Shown: piece by piece, positions 5,949 to 11,917 of the stretch
Layout of the letters: the number at the start of each line of letters is the position of its first letter
How positions within the stretch are numbered: position 1 is the stretch's first letter
Assembly: GCA_011523155.1 (NCBI GenBank)
Contig: WTHL01000187.1
Location: forward strand, 1 to 11,917
DNA length: 11,917 nt
Direction of reading: 5' to 3'
Source of the DNA: Synechococcus sp. PL34863bin_39
GTDB lineage: Bacteria > Cyanobacteriota > Cyanobacteriia > PCC-6307 > Cyanobiaceae
Notes under the pieces: model-generated
What the model was told of the DNA's origin: nothing
Databases searched by the model: none
The model's input: the letters and a program-made list of their open reading frames with translations, nothing else
Program-made: the position numbers and the translations under genes

Positions 5949-6356
5949 ATGGCCGATGCCCCTTACCTGATCGCGCTGGCTCTCCTGGAGCAGAACGGCG
6001 CGCGAGCCCTGCCGTTGGGCGGTCGCTCGTTGCCGTCGGATGCGGATCCCGCCTCAGGGGGGCAGCCCCATCCTCTGGCCAATGAGCTGGCTCTTGAGCT
6101 GCTTGTGCGGGTGTGGCAGCGCAGCGATGAGGGACCGCTCCAGTGTTCGGCCCCTCGAGGTTCCCTGCTGCTGGCTGAGCTGCCGATGGCCTGCCTGCCG
6201 GAGGCGCTTCCGGCTCTGAAGGCTGCCTGGTTGAACACGGGCGATCTCGCCACGTTTCATCAGGGCCTGCTGGCGATGGCGGACAGGGTCTGGACGCTGT
6301 CGGTGGCGAAGTTCAAGCCTCTCGCCTTCACACGTCTGGAGTCTGCAGACGGCTGA
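5949..6356 (+). CDS. uncharacterised 135-aa protein divergent from umuDC
   Basis: Function not recognised. The ATG at 5949 gives MADAPYLIALALLEQNGARAL and 135 residues. An upstream in-frame ATG at 5883 would lie inside the LexA box and add a stretch with no domain-like character, so it was not used. The protein is leucine- and alanine-rich, predicted mostly helical and soluble, with no visible catalytic motif. Its start is 59 bases from the LexA box, on the other side from umuD, so SOS regulation is possible but unproven. The 3' end overlaps the convergent gene at 6328 by 29 bases. Confidence 0.75.
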   Translation: MADAPYLIALALLEQNGARALPLGGRSLPSDADPASGGQPHPLANELALELLVRVWQRSDEGPLQCSAPRGSLLLAELPMACLPEALPALKAAWLNTGDLATFHQGLLAMADRVWTLSVAKFKPLAFTRLESADG

Positions 6357-6552
6357 CGCGTGCTGACCCTGTTCTGAGTTCAGCCAGGGCGGCTGCCAGC
6401 GACAGGCCCCGTGCCTCCGCTTCCGTGACCACGCGATACGCCGTCTGACGCGTGTCGACCACGTGGCATTGCTGCGCGGCATCGCAGATTCGAAAGCGGC
6501 CTCCCGGCACGAAGTCGGCGGTGAAGCCTGAGGACGTTCTGAGCATGCGCAT
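6328..6552 (-). CDS. uncharacterised 74-aa protein
   Basis: Function not recognised. The start is ATG 6552 (a second in-frame ATG is two codons later), preceded by GAGG about nine bases upstream. The N-terminal half looks like a small beta-rich domain (SGFTADFVPGGRFRICDAA, then QQCHVVDTRQTAYRVV) with two cysteines, C23 and C29. The C-terminal half is an alanine/leucine helix. No export signal or membrane segment. The 3' end overlaps the end of the plus-strand gene at 5949-6356 by 29 bases. Confidence 0.74.
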   Translation of the reverse strand: MRMLRTSSGFTADFVPGGRFRICDAAQQCHVVDTRQTAYRVVTEAEARGLSLAAALAELRTGSARVSRLQTPDV

Positions 6553-6620
6553 GCGGGCCCTCGCCTGTTGGCAACATCCTCGGGCGATCGGTTTCAGAGC
6601 GCCTGAGGAGGATTACTTAT

Positions 6621-6689
6621 CTCAAGGGCTGGCGATCTCAAGCGCTGGCGGGTCTCAGTCGTTCTGGCGATTGGGCGATTGAGCGATTC
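6621..6689. repeat. two short tandem-repeat clusters
   Basis: CTCAAGGGCTGGCGAT (6621-6636) is followed by CTCAAGCGCTGGCGGG (6637-6652), 13 of 16 identical. Then, after 13 bases, GGCGATTG is repeated exactly (6666-6673, 6674-6681) with a third, degenerate AGCGATTC (6682-6689). All lie between the 74-aa gene and the next plus-strand gene. An AGGAGG at 6606-6611 precedes them but no usual start codon follows at a proper distance. Confidence 0.7.
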
Positions 6690-6738
6690 CGCTCATGGAT
6701 GGATCGGAATGGCTGTTTAGACCAGACGTATCCCTGCG

Positions 6739-6921
6739 ATGGACGGGATGACGCACGCTTCCATGACGCCAGGTTCCGATCGCGGCGCTCAATCGCCCGC
6801 CTGTCGGATTCCGCCGCGGCCTCAGGTGATCCAGGCCTTGCTGACTCTGGCCTGGCGCCATCCCCGGTCCGAGCGTCCTGCCTGGCTTCGCGCTGAGGTG
6901 GGCGAATCTCCAAAACCATGA
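6739..6921 (+). CDS. uncharacterised 60-aa protein
   Basis: Function not recognised. The frame from ATG 6739 holds 60 residues. Internal ATGs at 6748 and 6763 are alternative starts, and the shorter 52-residue form (MTPGSDRGAQS) looks just as natural. The central part, PPRPQVIQALLTLAWRHP, reads like a helix and is the most convincing section. The stop is one base before the GTG of the next gene, suggesting a two-gene unit. No clear ribosome site was found, so the exact start is open. Confidence 0.55.
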   Translation: MDGMTHASMTPGSDRGAQSPACRIPPRPQVIQALLTLAWRHPRSERPAWLRAEVGESPKP

Positions 6922-6922
6922 C

Positions 6923-7375
6923 GTGAGCGCCAAGAACCCGGTCAGCAGGGGCGAAATCTTCCACTACCTGCCGCCTCGATGGGTGGGGTTGGAGCCTCGC
7001 TCCTATGCGTCGACGATCAATCGCATGGCGGTTGCGATCACCCGCAGGGACAGCAGGCGTGGGGGCACCTATCGCGTGAAGGAGGCGATGGATGCGATTC
7101 ATGCCACGTTTCAGGCCTCAAGCGGTTGCGATCCTTATGACGGATTGCCCTTGGAGGGATCCCTGCTCACCACATCCTGTCTCCCCTGCGGACGGCGTGA
7201 TGATGCACCACGTCTGCGTCGGCAGCCGGCGATCGTGGCCTGTGTGGAACAGCCGGTCTGCCGCTTTGAATTGGTGAGTCGTCAGACAGCTCAGGCCAAG
7301 GGAGGCCTGACGGCCAGTGATTACATCGCCCATTGCCGAGCGGTTGTCTCAACAACAGGTGAGGCGCCCCGATGA
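6923..7375 (+). CDS. uncharacterised 150-aa protein, possibly HNH-nuclease-related
   Basis: GTG start at 6923, one base after the stop of the previous gene. The N-terminal third (GEIFHYLPPRWVGLEPRSYA, then STINRMA) and the C-terminal part (CRFELVSRQTAQAKGGLTA, then SDYIAHCRAVV) look well conserved in style. The middle CDPYDGLPLEG (residues 69-79) resembles the first strand-turn of HNH/treble-clef proteins, in which a short Cys-rich or Tyr-Gly-rich knuckle precedes the catalytic part. The expected catalytic His-Asn-His residues are not evident, so any nuclease role is only an inference, and a degenerate non-catalytic form is possible. Six cysteines are present, C86 and C89 forming a CxxC pair. 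Cytosolic. Confidence 0.78.
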   Translation: MSAKNPVSRGEIFHYLPPRWVGLEPRSYASTINRMAVAITRRDSRRGGTYRVKEAMDAIHATFQASSGCDPYDGLPLEGSLLTTSCLPCGRRDDAPRLRRQPAIVACVEQPVCRFELVSRQTAQAKGGLTASDYIAHCRAVVSTTGEAPR

Positions 7376-7379
7376 AGCC

Positions 7380-7556
7380 TCAGGGCTGAGATCCATCCAG
7401 GCCGAGCGCCTGGTGGGCGCGTCGAAGGTTCGCCTGCTCCAGTTGGCGCCGCTTGCTGCTCACAAGGTGATGGCTCGAGACGATGCAGCAGGACTCGAAC
7501 CCGTCCTGCTCGAGGCAGACCCTGAGACAGCCATCAGCAAGCGTCGTGACCTCCAT
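7380..7556 (-). CDS. 58-aa small protein, unknown function
   Basis: Function not recognised; the gene is too short for length-filtered prediction. ATG 7556 opens a 58-residue frame and an in-frame TGA lies five codons upstream, so the start is fixed. The protein begins MEVTTLADGCLRVCLEQDGF and continues ESCCIVSSHHLVSSKRRQLEQ. It has four cysteines in the first 24 residues (C10, C14, C23, C24), a short beta-like part and a charged helix. It occupies most of the otherwise empty interval between the 150-aa gene (stop 7375, convergent) and rlmH (same strand). No clear ribosome site. Confidence 0.6.
   Translation of the reverse strand: MEVTTLADGCLRVCLEQDGFESCCIVSSHHLVSSKRRQLEQANLRRAHQALGLDGSQP
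7487..7510. repeat. 8-bp hairpin AGCAGGAC / GTCCTGCT
   Basis: Perfect inverted repeat with an 8-base loop, TCGAACCC. It lies inside the 58-aa gene, where its bases are accounted for by codons. On the minus strand its loop side resembles a tRNA T-arm, but the rest of a tRNA is absent. Confidence 0.5.
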
Positions 7557-7625
7557 GGGGGTGTCGCGTCAGGGATGTCTCCATCGTGGTGGGGACGGCC
7601 CGCAGAAGCCAGAGGGCATTTGTGC

Positions 7626-8060
7626 TCAAGCGCGGTGATAAGGACTGCCGGAATGGATCGCCTGGGCCCTGAACAGCTGTTCCAGCAGTAGCAGCCGGGC
7701 CAGTTCGTGGGGAAATGTCATCGGAGAGAGCGACAGTTGCCAGGTGGCGCTGGCTTTCAGGTCCGCTGTGATGCCGTCGGCGCCGCCGATCACGAAGGCC
7801 AGTCTCTGGGACCCATAACTGGCGAGTTTCCGCGAGAAGGCCACGGAGTCGAGGGTGCGACCCTGTTCCATCAGGATCACCGGCAGCTCGTCGGAGCGCA
7901 GGGATTGCCGGATGACGTCGGCTTCCTTCTCGGGGGTGCTGTCACGCACTTCGGTGATGGTCAGCCCAGGCAGACGCTTGAGATAGGTCGCAATGCCGTC
8001 CTGCACCCAGCGTTTGCGAACCTTCCCCACAGCAAGAATCCGGCAGCGCGAGGGCGTCAA
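7626..8060 (-). CDS. rlmH: 23S rRNA (pseudouridine1915-N3)-methyltransferase RlmH
   Basis: SPOUT-class methyltransferase that methylates pseudouridine 1915 in helix 69 of 23S rRNA on assembled 70S ribosomes, using S-adenosylmethionine. 144 residues, a little shorter than the E. coli enzyme (155). The family signatures are clear: IGGADG (residues 91-96), part of the knotted SAM site, and [10 protein letters not shown] (111-120) followed by [15 protein letters not shown] at the C-terminus. The start is TTG 8060, sharing TTGA with the stop of the upstream gene, so it is translationally coupled as the last gene of a three-gene minus-strand operon. The usual variability at the N-terminus leaves a small doubt about the exact start. 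Confidence 0.96.
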   Translation of the reverse strand: MTPSRCRILAVGKVRKRWVQDGIATYLKRLPGLTITEVRDSTPEKEADVIRQSLRSDELPVILMEQGRTLDSVAFSRKLASYGSQRLAFVIGGADGITADLKASATWQLSLSPMTFPHELARLLLLEQLFRAQAIHSGSPYHRA

Positions 8061-8530
8061 GTCGCATCCTCGTCGTCTTCGAGAAACAGCTGCCCGAAGG
8101 CCACATACATGCTCTCCTCTTCGCTGCCGGGGGTGACGTCGGGTCGTCGGGGTTGGGTGTTTTTGCCCTTACCCACCTGGCGACCAGGAGGAGCCGGAAG
8201 GCGGCCTCCATTGCGGTCGCCGGCTGAGGGAGACGATCGATCGGAGTTGGCGTTGGCATTGGCACGGGGGCCGAGGCGCCGCCGTTCCTCGTCGGCCTTC
8301 TCCTCAGCCTGCTTCAGGCGTGCCATCAGATGGTCTGGCACTGTGCCATCGGCGCTTGCCTTCATCAGCTCATGGAACAGAGCCTGGGGGTTCTCTTCGG
8401 TTTCCACCTTGTGACGCTTGCGTCCGGTTCGACCGGAGCCTTCGGGGCGGGAGTCCTGTTTGGGAAGGGGCTGCGGCAACTGACGGCCGAGTTGCCGCAA
8501 GCGTTCCAGGCTGCGCGGATCGAAGCTCAT
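8057..8530 (-). CDS. uncharacterised charged 157-aa protein
   Basis: Function not recognised. The ATG at 8530 overlaps the stop of the pentapeptide gene by one base (TGATG). The protein starts [19 protein letters not shown] and has two helix-like regions (residues 5-18 and about 50-85, the second strongly charged). A Pro/Arg/Gly/Ser-rich linker likely to be disordered follows at about 88-130. It ends with a short conserved-looking acidic motif ([16 protein letters not shown]). No signal peptide or membrane segment. It sits between a lumenal protein and an rRNA methyltransferase, which does not reveal its role. Cyanobacterial orthologues are expected but were not checked. Confidence 0.8.
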   Translation of the reverse strand: MSFDPRSLERLRQLGRQLPQPLPKQDSRPEGSGRTGRKRHKVETEENPQALFHELMKASADGTVPDHLMARLKQAEEKADEERRRLGPRANANANSDRSSPSAGDRNGGRLPAPPGRQVGKGKNTQPRRPDVTPGSEEESMYVAFGQLFLEDDEDAT

Positions 8531-9006
8531 CAGCAGCCGAGTGTGTCGCGGGTGTCACGTCCGGTGACGGGGTTGGTCCCTTCCGCCGCCGCACAGAGGG
8601 TTTTGAGAGCATCACCACGGAAGGGCACATTGGTGAAATCGGCCCCGGTGATGGTCACATTGATGAATCGGGTGTTGAACGCGAACGCGTCCTCGAGAAT
8701 GGCGTTCGTGAGATTGGTCCCATCCAGAACGGCCGAATCGAGGGTCGCATCACGCAGGTTGGTGTCGCTCAGGTTCGCGTCCTGCAATTTGGCGCCGTAA
8801 AGGCTGGCGCCCTGCAGATCACTGCCGGACAGATCCGCCTCGCGCAGGTTGGTGAGGTTGAAGGTCACTCCCTGCATCTCACGGTTGGCGAAATCGGCGC
8901 CGATCAGGACCTGCTTGGCGTAGTCCATGGCGGCCTGAACGGGTTGAGGCGGCAGGGTGAAGGCCAGAACCAGGGCGAACAGCGTGGCCAGAAGGTGTTG
9001 ACGCAT
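8530..9006 (-). CDS. exported pentapeptide-repeat protein, probably thylakoid lumen
   Basis: The 158-residue precursor begins with a signal peptide (MRQHLLATLFALVLAFTLP, then PQPVQA) likely cut near residue 25. About 16 pentapeptide units follow from residue 37 to 130, with the A(D/N)LXX pattern (ADFAN, GVTFN, ADLSG, ANLSD, TNLRD and others), which fold into a right-handed quadrilateral beta-helix. The C-terminus carries LCAAAEGTNPVTGRDTRDTLGC with C138 and C158, a pair also seen in cyanobacterial and plant lumenal pentapeptide proteins such as TL17-type proteins, where a disulfide is plausible. The function of that family is not settled. It is the first gene of the operon with the charged 157-aa protein and rlmH; the coupling is by TGATG. 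Confidence 0.92.
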   Translation of the reverse strand: MRQHLLATLFALVLAFTLPPQPVQAAMDYAKQVLIGADFANREMQGVTFNLTNLREADLSGSDLQGASLYGAKLQDANLSDTNLRDATLDSAVLDGTNLTNAILEDAFAFNTRFINVTITGADFTNVPFRGDALKTLCAAAEGTNPVTGRDTRDTLGC

Positions 9007-9057
9007 CCGGTGCGGAAGAACACTGCCAAAGCCTAGGGGCGCAGGCCCGAAGCCCCG

Positions 9058-9086
9058 TTCTCCGGCCCCTTCTCCGGCCCCTTCTC
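9058..9086. repeat. 12-bp tandem repeat, about 2.4 copies
   Basis: TTCTCCGGCCCC is present twice in a row (9058-9069 and 9070-9081) and continues as TTCTC. It lies in the gap between two divergent operons. The end of the repeat forms the left arm of the hairpin at 9078-9102. Confidence 0.85.
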
Positions 9087-9102
9087 AGGAGGTCAGAAGG
9101 GG
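9078..9102 (+). promoter_or_regulatory. hairpin with AGGAGG in its loop
   Basis: CCCCTTCT (9078-9085) and AGAAGGGG (9095-9102) form a perfect 8-bp stem. The nine-base loop, CAGGAGGTC, exposes a full Shine-Dalgarno sequence (AGGAGG, 9087-9092). It is upstream of yraN and of a nine-codon reading frame starting at 9104. Possible roles are control of ribosome access or transcript folding. Confidence 0.4.
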
Positions 9103-9103
9103 A

Positions 9104-9133
9104 ATGCTCTGGGCGGTGTCCGGAGGGTGGTGA
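9104..9133 (+). CDS. possible nine-codon leader peptide MLWAVSGGW
   Basis: ATG at 9104 follows AGGAGG by 11 bases and encodes MLWAVSGGW. The stop TGA (9131-9133) overlaps the yraN ATG (9133) by one base. The arrangement is that of a translated leader coupled to the next gene, but so short a frame could be accidental. The ideal ribosome site of yraN itself (GGAGG at 9122-9126) lies inside the leader. Confidence 0.28.
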   Translation: MLWAVSGGW

Positions 9134-9561
9134 TGCGCAGCCGGAGACCACGGCCGACTCCGGGACTCTGGGCGGAAGTCCGGGTCAGGACGGTGCTGGA
9201 GCAGCAGGGCTGGATCTGCGTGTCCCATCGCTGGTGTTGCCGCTACGGAGAGCTGGATCTCGTCATGGTCAAGAGAGGAGGCCCGGGCCGCCCTACCGGA
9301 CGCCTTCTGGTTGTCGAAGTCAAATCCAGGCGTCGTCGTGGCTTGGATGGCTGGGGGATCGCGGCCTTCGATGCCCGAAAGCGAAGCCGTCTGGCCCGCG
9401 CCATCGCCTGTTGGCGAATGGCGCATGCCTGGTGCGGCGACTGCTCAGTGGAGCTGGCGCTTGCCCTTGTGTCCCTGCCCCCGGCCCATCGGCCTGTCAC
9501 CTGGATTCCCGTTGCTGATCTGGGCGCGTGGTCAGCCGATCCAGCAGGCTGGGAACCATGA
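9133..9561 (+). CDS. yraN: UPF0102 / YraN-family protein, predicted nuclease-like fold
   Basis: The ATG at 9133 was chosen because GGAGG lies six bases upstream; two GTG codons just before it are alternatives. The product has 142 residues. Family motifs are visible: GELDLV (residues 39-44, acidic pair E40 and D42) and VVEVKSR (60-66, E62-x-K64). Together they form a PD-(D/E)XK-like constellation typical of the Holliday-junction-resolvase-like UPF0102 proteins. Activity is not established in general for this family. The stop overlaps the rsmA start as ATGA, so it is coupled to rsmA. Confidence 0.93.
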   Translation: MRSRRPRPTPGLWAEVRVRTVLEQQGWICVSHRWCCRYGELDLVMVKRGGPGRPTGRLLVVEVKSRRRRGLDGWGIAAFDARKRSRLARAIACWRMAHAWCGDCSVELALALVSLPPAHRPVTWIPVADLGAWSADPAGWEP

Positions 9562-10391
9562 GCTTTTCCGGACACACCGCACGCAAGCGCTTCGGACAGC
9601 ACTGGCTGCGTGATGAGCGCGTGCTCGATCAGATTCTCGCCGCTTCGGACCTCAAGGCCAGCGACCGCGTCCTGGAAGTGGGTCCTGGTCGGGGCGCCCT
9701 GACCGAAAGGTTGCTGCGATCTCCTGCTGCAGCGGTCCATGCCGTGGAGCTGGACCGCGATCTGGTGACGGGACTGAAGCAGCGCTTCGGTGCTGATGAG
9801 CGGTTCTCCCTCTGCGAGGGGGATGTTCTGGCTGTGCCGCTCACCTTCCCTGACCAGGGGCTGGCGACCAAGGTGGTGGCCAATATTCCCTACAACATCA
9901 CCGGACCTCTGCTGGAGCGTCTGGTCGGACGGCTGGATCGCCCCGTTGATCCTCCTTACCGCAGTCTCGTGCTGCTGGTCCAGAAGGAAGTGGCGGAAAG
10001 GATCCGGTCACGACCGGGCCACCGAAGTTTCAGTGCCCTGAGTGTGCGCATGCAGCTCCTGGCGCGCTGCAGCAGTGTCTGCCCCGTTCCACCGCGCTGC
10101 TTTCAGCCCCCACCGAAGGTCCAGTCCGAGGTCATCCGGTTGGATCCCCTGCCGGCGGATCTGCGTCCGGCACCGGAGTTGGCGCGTCGGGTCGAAGGCC
10201 TTCTGAGGCAGGCCTTCCTGGCGCGCCGCAAGATGCTGCGCAACACCCTGGCGGGTGTCTGTGCTCCTGACCGTCTCGAAGCTGTTGCGGCGTCAGCGGG
10301 AATCCAGCTCCATCAGCGGCCCCAGGAAGTGGCGCCTGAGGCATGGGTGGAACTGGCCAGGGGTTTGAATCAGGCCGACTCCGCAGCTTGA
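9558..10391 (+). CDS. rsmA: 16S rRNA dimethyladenosine transferase RsmA (KsgA)
   Basis: Dimethylates two adjacent adenosines (A1518 and A1519 in E. coli numbering) in the 3' loop of 16S rRNA during small-subunit maturation, using SAM. 277 residues from ATG 9558. Key segments: [16 protein letters not shown] at residues 8-23, SAM motif [11 protein letters not shown] (38-48), NIPY catalytic motif (109-112), VQKEVAERI (141-149), and [15 protein letters not shown] (181-195). The C-terminal small helical domain is complete. The ATGA overlap with yraN and a 4-base gap to ispE point to one transcript. Identification is firm. Also called ksgA. Confidence 0.97.
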   Translation: MSFSGHTARKRFGQHWLRDERVLDQILAASDLKASDRVLEVGPGRGALTERLLRSPAAAVHAVELDRDLVTGLKQRFGADERFSLCEGDVLAVPLTFPDQGLATKVVANIPYNITGPLLERLVGRLDRPVDPPYRSLVLLVQKEVAERIRSRPGHRSFSALSVRMQLLARCSSVCPVPPRCFQPPPKVQSEVIRLDPLPADLRPAPELARRVEGLLRQAFLARRKMLRNTLAGVCAPDRLEAVAASAGIQLHQRPQEVAPEAWVELARGLNQADSAA

Positions 10392-10395
10392 ACGG

Positions 10396-11328
10396 ATGAC
10401 GTCCACGGTTCGCGTTCTTGCCCCAGCAAAGATCAACCTTCACCTTGAGGTGCTCGGGCTCCGCGCTGACGGATTCCACGAGCTCGCGATGGTGATGCAG
10501 AGCATTGACCTGGCCGATGAGCTCATCTGCAGCAACACCGCTGATGGCCAGATTCATCTCAGTTGTGATGTGGATGGATTGAGCACAGGCTCAGACAATC
10601 TCATCACTCGCGCGGCGCATCGTCTGCGCAGCTGTTCAGGGTTCAATGAGCTGGGAGCGTCCATTCATCTAAAGAAGCGCATCCCCATCGGAGCCGGTCT
10701 GGCTGGTGGGTCGAGCGACGGAGCTGCGGCCCTCGTCGCTCTCAACACCCTCTGGGGACTGGGGCACACGCCTCAGGCTCTTGAAGCGATGGCCGCCGAG
10801 CTGGGCTCGGATATGCCGTTCTGCATCGGTGGTGGCACGCAGCTCTGCTTCGGCCGAGGCGAGCGCCTGGAATCCTGCCTGCCTTCGCCCCAGCCCCTCG
10901 GGGTGCTGCTGGTCAAGGCTCCGGATGTGAGTGTGTCCACGCCATGGGCCTATGGCGAGTGCCGTCGTCTGCGCAGTGACACCTACCTCTGCGATGAAGG
11001 GGCTTTTGAAGCGCGGCGGCAGGCGCTGAGGGGAGCGGAGTGGCTGTCACCGCTCAGCGTCGAGACGCCACCTCCCCTGCGCAATGACCTGCAGGCCGTG
11101 GTCGCCCCCCAGACTCCGACGGTGCAGACCGCACTCAGCCTGCTCAGCGCCCTCCCAGGCCGGTTGCGCGTCGCCATGAGCGGCTCCGGACCCAGCTGCT
11201 TCGCGTTGTTTCCGGATCGACGTGCTGCGCAGGAGGCCCTTGACGCGCACCGTTCGGACTTTGAACAGGCCGGCCTTGCATGCTGGTGTTGTTCCCTGCA
11301 GTCCCAGGGCGTCAGGCTGATGGCATGA
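10396..11328 (+). CDS. ispE: 4-diphosphocytidyl-2-C-methyl-D-erythritol kinase IspE
   Basis: GHMP kinase of the MEP isoprenoid pathway: it phosphorylates CDP-methylerythritol with ATP on the way to IPP/DMAPP, which a cyanobacterium needs for carotenoids, chlorophyll side chains and quinones. 310 residues. Visible motifs: [19 protein letters not shown] (residues 9-27, with the catalytic-type K12), the glycine-rich ATP loop [17 protein letters not shown] (97-113), LGSDMPF with D139, and MSGSGPSCF near residue 270. The start is four bases after rsmA. Its stop overlaps the start of the DUF3082 gene (ATGA). Identification is firm. Confidence 0.98.
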   Translation: MTSTVRVLAPAKINLHLEVLGLRADGFHELAMVMQSIDLADELICSNTADGQIHLSCDVDGLSTGSDNLITRAAHRLRSCSGFNELGASIHLKKRIPIGAGLAGGSSDGAAALVALNTLWGLGHTPQALEAMAAELGSDMPFCIGGGTQLCFGRGERLESCLPSPQPLGVLLVKAPDVSVSTPWAYGECRRLRSDTYLCDEGAFEARRQALRGAEWLSPLSVETPPPLRNDLQAVVAPQTPTVQTALSLLSALPGRLRVAMSGSGPSCFALFPDRRAAQEALDAHRSDFEQAGLACWCCSLQSQGVRLMA

Positions 11329-11666
11329 GCAGTTCAGATCACGACACGCAGAGCTCCGCGGCGGACACCGCGGAGTCCCCAGCGGCAGAACCGCGCAAGG
11401 GACCGCTGAGTTTTCTCTCGGGTTCGATCACGAGTCTGGTGCTGGCCTGGCTGAGCTGGGGGGTCAGCAAAGGGATGGTCACCTACTTCGCGGCCCATCC
11501 CCCCTACTTCAGTTCGCCGATCGCCCAGAACATTGCCACGGCCTTGAAGACCCTGCTGACGGGTCTTTCCTTCCTGGCCACCTTCAGCTTCGCCTTTATC
11601 GGTCTTGGGCTGTTTCTGGTGTTTCTTCGCAGTCTTTTCACAGGCGACCAGTCTGATCCCACCTAG
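11325..11666 (+). CDS. DUF3082-type two-helix membrane protein
   Basis: The ATG at 11325 overlaps the ispE stop (ATGA); a longer reading from 11280 lies inside ispE and was rejected. 113 residues: a flexible Ser/Asp/Glu/Ala-rich N-terminus (1-25), a hydrophobic segment at about 28-55 (containing [17 protein letters not shown]), a short loop with YFAAHPPYF, and a second hydrophobic segment at about 78-103. This matches my recollection of the DUF3082 family found in cyanobacteria and chloroplast-bearing plants; the function is unknown. The location is presumably the thylakoid or plasma membrane. Its position after ispE before pdhB is the order I recall from marine Synechococcus. Confidence 0.82.
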   Translation: MSSSDHDTQSSAADTAESPAAEPRKGPLSFLSGSITSLVLAWLSWGVSKGMVTYFAAHPPYFSSPIAQNIATALKTLLTGLSFLATFSFAFIGLGLFLVFLRSLFTGDQSDPT

Positions 11667-11710
11667 GGTTTCAGGATTCCTGATAGGGCGCGGCGGAAGG
11701 CGCGGAATCC

Positions 11711-11806
11711 ATGACCCCCCACGACCTCGGTCTGCTGGTGCTGTTGCTGTCCCCGGGCCTGTTGCTGTCGGTTCTCCTGCTCACAACATTCGCTGCCGGG
11801 GGGTGA
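11711..11806 (+). CDS. possible 31-aa hydrophobic peptide
   Basis: ATG 11711 encodes 31 residues starting MTPHDLGLLVLLLSPGLLLS and ending LLTTFAAGG, then TGA at 11804. It is one strongly hydrophobic segment, of the length of a small photosynthetic or other single-helix membrane peptide, but I could not match it to any of the Psa, Psb, Pet or Ndh small subunits I recalled. The composition (natural Leu, Ser-Pro-Gly turn) makes chance less likely. The ribosome site is weak. It sits between the DUF3082 gene and pdhB, same strand. Confidence 0.5.
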   Translation: MTPHDLGLLVLLLSPGLLLSVLLLTTFAAGG

Positions 11807-11840
11807 AATCGCACCGGCTGAGATAGCTTGGCCGCTGACT

Positions 11841-11853
11841 CCGGCATGGCCGG
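11841..11853 (+). repeat. small hairpin CCGGC-ATG-GCCGG before pdhB
   Basis: Perfect 5-bp arms with a three-base loop, about 19 bases before the pdhB start. It is not followed by a T-run, so it is not a terminator. It may be a leader structure or chance. Confidence 0.3.
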
Positions 11854-11871
11854 GATATCTGTAGCAACGCC

Positions 11872-11917
11872 GTGGCAGGGACGCTTCTCTTCAACGCACT
11901 TCGTGAAGCCATCGACG
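11872..11917 (+). CDS. pdhB: pyruvate dehydrogenase E1 beta subunit, first codons only
   Basis: The GTG at 11872 begins MAGTLLFNALREAID, which matches the N-terminus expected of the beta chain of the pyruvate dehydrogenase E1 component; the gene runs off the window. This chain pairs with the alpha subunit (E1 alpha2-beta2) and uses thiamine diphosphate to decarboxylate pyruvate for acetyl-CoA production. The call rests on 15 residues plus the remembered gene order, so it is good but not certain. GTG is the only start at the right place. Confidence 0.82.
   Translation, partial: MAGTLLFNALREAID

Noticed and set aside
5825..5950. N-terminal extension of UmuD to 5950
   Set aside because: It would read through the LexA operator and add 42 residues absent from UmuD proteins of known length.
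7487..7510. tRNA T-arm-like sequence on the minus strand (GGTTCGAG in a hairpin)
   Set aside because: No matching acceptor, D-arm or anticodon arm could be assembled around it, the T-stem has a mismatch, and the 58-aa reading frame accounts for the bases.
7707..8414. 235-residue plus-strand frame
   Set aside because: Antisense of rlmH and the charged 157-aa gene.
8320..9036. 238-residue plus-strand frame
   Set aside because: Antisense of the pentapeptide-repeat gene; its apparent repeats are the reverse reading of those repeats.
9243..9740. 165-residue minus-strand frame
   Set aside because: Antisense of yraN and rsmA with no family-like features.

Overview
The window looks like chromosomal DNA from a marine picocyanobacterium, most likely Synechococcus (an inference from gene content and remembered gene order, not a database match). 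The evidence is a GC-rich core, a lumen-type pentapeptide-repeat protein, a DUF3082 membrane protein, a consecutive rsmA-ispE-DUF3082-pdhB run, and a sequence that fits the cyanobacterial LexA operator consensus upstream of umuDC.

Layout. (1) 1-1944, plus strand: the 3' part of dnaG (DNA primase), then two small uncharacterised genes coupled by an ATGA overlap. (2) 2000-4110: a loose, partly AT-rich stretch of very small genes. It holds two minus-strand genes for small exported proteins that resemble each other, a 47-aa minus-strand gene, a 45-aa plus-strand membrane protein, a possible 59-aa gene followed by a terminator-like hairpin, and two plus-strand stretches that read as proteins only if single-base frameshifts are allowed. 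This part looks like a fast-changing accessory segment. (3) 4140-5889: a minus-strand SOS mutagenesis operon, umuD-umuC (DNA polymerase V type), with a consensus LexA box upstream. A gene of unknown function diverges from the same control region. (4) 5949-7556: small uncharacterised cyanobacterial-type genes, including a 74-aa protein whose gene overlaps its convergent neighbour, a 150-aa protein with a possible HNH-like motif, and an unlisted 58-aa minus-strand gene. Short tandem repeats fill part of the gap before 6739. (5) 7626-9006, minus strand: a coupled three-gene operon of a pentapeptide-repeat lumenal protein, an uncharacterised charged protein, and rlmH (23S rRNA pseudouridine methyltransferase). 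(6) 9133-11917, plus strand: yraN/UPF0102, rsmA (ksgA), ispE, DUF3082, a possible 31-aa hydrophobic peptide, and the first codons of pdhB. The first four genes overlap or nearly touch, so they are probably one transcript.

How the parts work together: the two flanks are housekeeping (replication, ribosome RNA modification, isoprenoid precursor synthesis, pyruvate dehydrogenase). The umuDC cassette supplies inducible translesion synthesis. No complete novel defence, mobile or biosynthetic system could be demonstrated. The most interesting content is the set of tiny genes absent from long-ORF prediction, the paired secreted proteins, the frameshifted small genes, and the shared LexA control region. 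No tRNA, rRNA, CRISPR array, transposase or integrase was seen.
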